A DNA stretch of 22,001 nt from Treponema sp. (GTDB taxonomy: Bacteria > Spirochaetota > Spirochaetia > Treponematales > Treponemataceae), in contig JAEETM010000055.1 of the NCBI GenBank assembly GCA_016290335.1, positions 1 to 22,001 of the forward strand, given 5' to 3'. Positions 21,547-22,001 of the stretch are shown piece by piece. Numbering within the stretch: the stretch's first letter is position 1; every line of letters begins with the position of its first letter. The notes below the pieces were generated by a model that had not been told where the DNA came from, did no database searches, and saw nothing but the letters and a program-made list of their open reading frames with translations. The translations under genes and the position numbers were made by a program.

Positions 21547-22001
21547 CTATTCATCATTCTTAACATGTTTCAAAGAATGGTGTACACCATATTCTGGTTT
21601 CCAATTTTTACGACAGGCAGAAATGAATCCGCTTGAAATAAAGATTGAAGAATACATACCGCTTATCAAACCAACAATCATTGCAAGTGCAAAGTCTTTG
21701 ATGCTTCCAGTTGTGAAAACATAAAGAGCAACTACTGCGAACAAAGTTGTTACAGTTGTAAGGATAGAACGAAGCAATGTATCAGACAAAGACTTGTTCA
21801 AGATTTCGTTGAACTGTTTTGCTTCCGGCATATATTTAAGATTGTATCGGATACGGTCAAGGATAACGACTGTAGCATTGATTGAGTAACCGATGATTGT
21901 AAGAACAGCAGCAAGAACAGTATTTGAGAACTCCATCTGAGTCCATACTATGAATGTAAGCATAATCAGAGAGTCGTGAATCAAAGCGATGATTGAACCG
22001 A
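21547..22001 (-). CDS. secF: protein translocase subunit SecF, 5' end outside the window
   Basis: The frame is open to the right edge, about 151 codons, so the N-terminus is missing. The visible part has GSIIALIHDSLIMLTF, then GYSINATVVILDRIRYN, the SecF/SecD signature loop, and three hydrophobic spans (about AAVLTIIGYSI, LTTVTTLFAVVALYVFT, FALAMIVGLISGMYSSIFIS). It ends with a basic cytoplasmic tail (CRKNWKPEYGVHH). With SecD it uses proton motive force to help SecYEG export proteins. secD is probably just beyond the right edge, as in most genomes, but that cannot be seen. An in-frame TTG at 21984 is internal and not a start. A terminator follows. Confidence 0.93.
   Translation of the reverse strand, partial: GSIIALIHDSLIMLTFIVWTQMEFSNTVLAAVLTIIGYSINATVVILDRIRYNLKYMPEAKQFNEILNKSLSDTLLRSILTTVTTLFAVVALYVFTTGSIKDFALAMIVGLISGMYSSIFISSGFISACRKNWKPEYGVHHSLKHVKNDE

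Noticed and set aside
1..22001. CRISPR arrays, tRNA, rRNA, DGR reverse transcriptase or template repeat
   Set aside because: I looked for regularly spaced repeats, tRNA-like cloverleaf arms, an RT active-site motif and a second copy of the 17750-17870 sequence on both strands, and found none in this window.

Overview
The window looks like a spirochaete chromosome, most likely a host-associated Treponema. The support is gene content: a very long TPR protein with an acidic N-terminal half and a single central membrane span, a DUF2259 secreted protein of a kind common in treponemes, several lipoproteins, and standard ffh, gpsA, ndk, ispH and secF. The DNA is AT-rich, except for a short GC-rich patch near 17.65-17.9 kb. 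Species cannot be fixed from the sequence alone. No rRNA, tRNA or CRISPR array was seen, and no intergenic gap exceeds about 300 bp.

Layout. (1) 1-6 kb: a U32-family protein running off the left edge, a 215-bp MITE-like element, a lipoprotein with a striking inverted duplication of its leader, a DUF2259 secreted protein, and a multi-pass membrane protein of unknown function. (2) 5.4-9.8 kb: an overlapping pair, the giant TPR membrane protein followed by a dolichol/phytol-kinase-like CTP-dependent lipid kinase. (3) 10-13.9 kb: a secreted CBM48-like protein convergent with ffh, then gpsA and ndk. (4) 13.9-20.4 kb: an accessory stretch holding a free-standing RNA polymerase alpha-CTD-like protein, a divergent two-gene unit (PARG-like protein plus AAA+ ATPase), a decayed PD-(D/E)XK (Rpn-type) transposase/nuclease remnant, and a large lipoprotein ending in a formylglycine-generating-enzyme-like (C-type lectin fold) domain. 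(5) 20.5-22 kb: ispH and the 3' part of secF.

Most interesting points. First, the C-terminus of the 882-residue lipoprotein looks like the variable region of a diversity-generating retroelement. It has a run of NNC codons at the binding-face positions of an FGE-like fold that lacks a catalytic cysteine, and a GC-rich inverted-repeat block follows directly. No reverse transcriptase or template repeat is in the window, so this would be a remote target. Second, the PARG-like/AAA+ pair looks like an undescribed two-gene unit, and its divergent neighbour is a solo alpha-CTD that keeps every residue known to contact UP-element DNA. Third, several genes without a Shine-Dalgarno sequence have a -10-like hexamer only 6-9 nt before the ATG, which suggests leaderless mRNAs, while other genes have strong Shine-Dalgarno sequences.

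All functional calls rest on motif recognition by eye. No database search was run.
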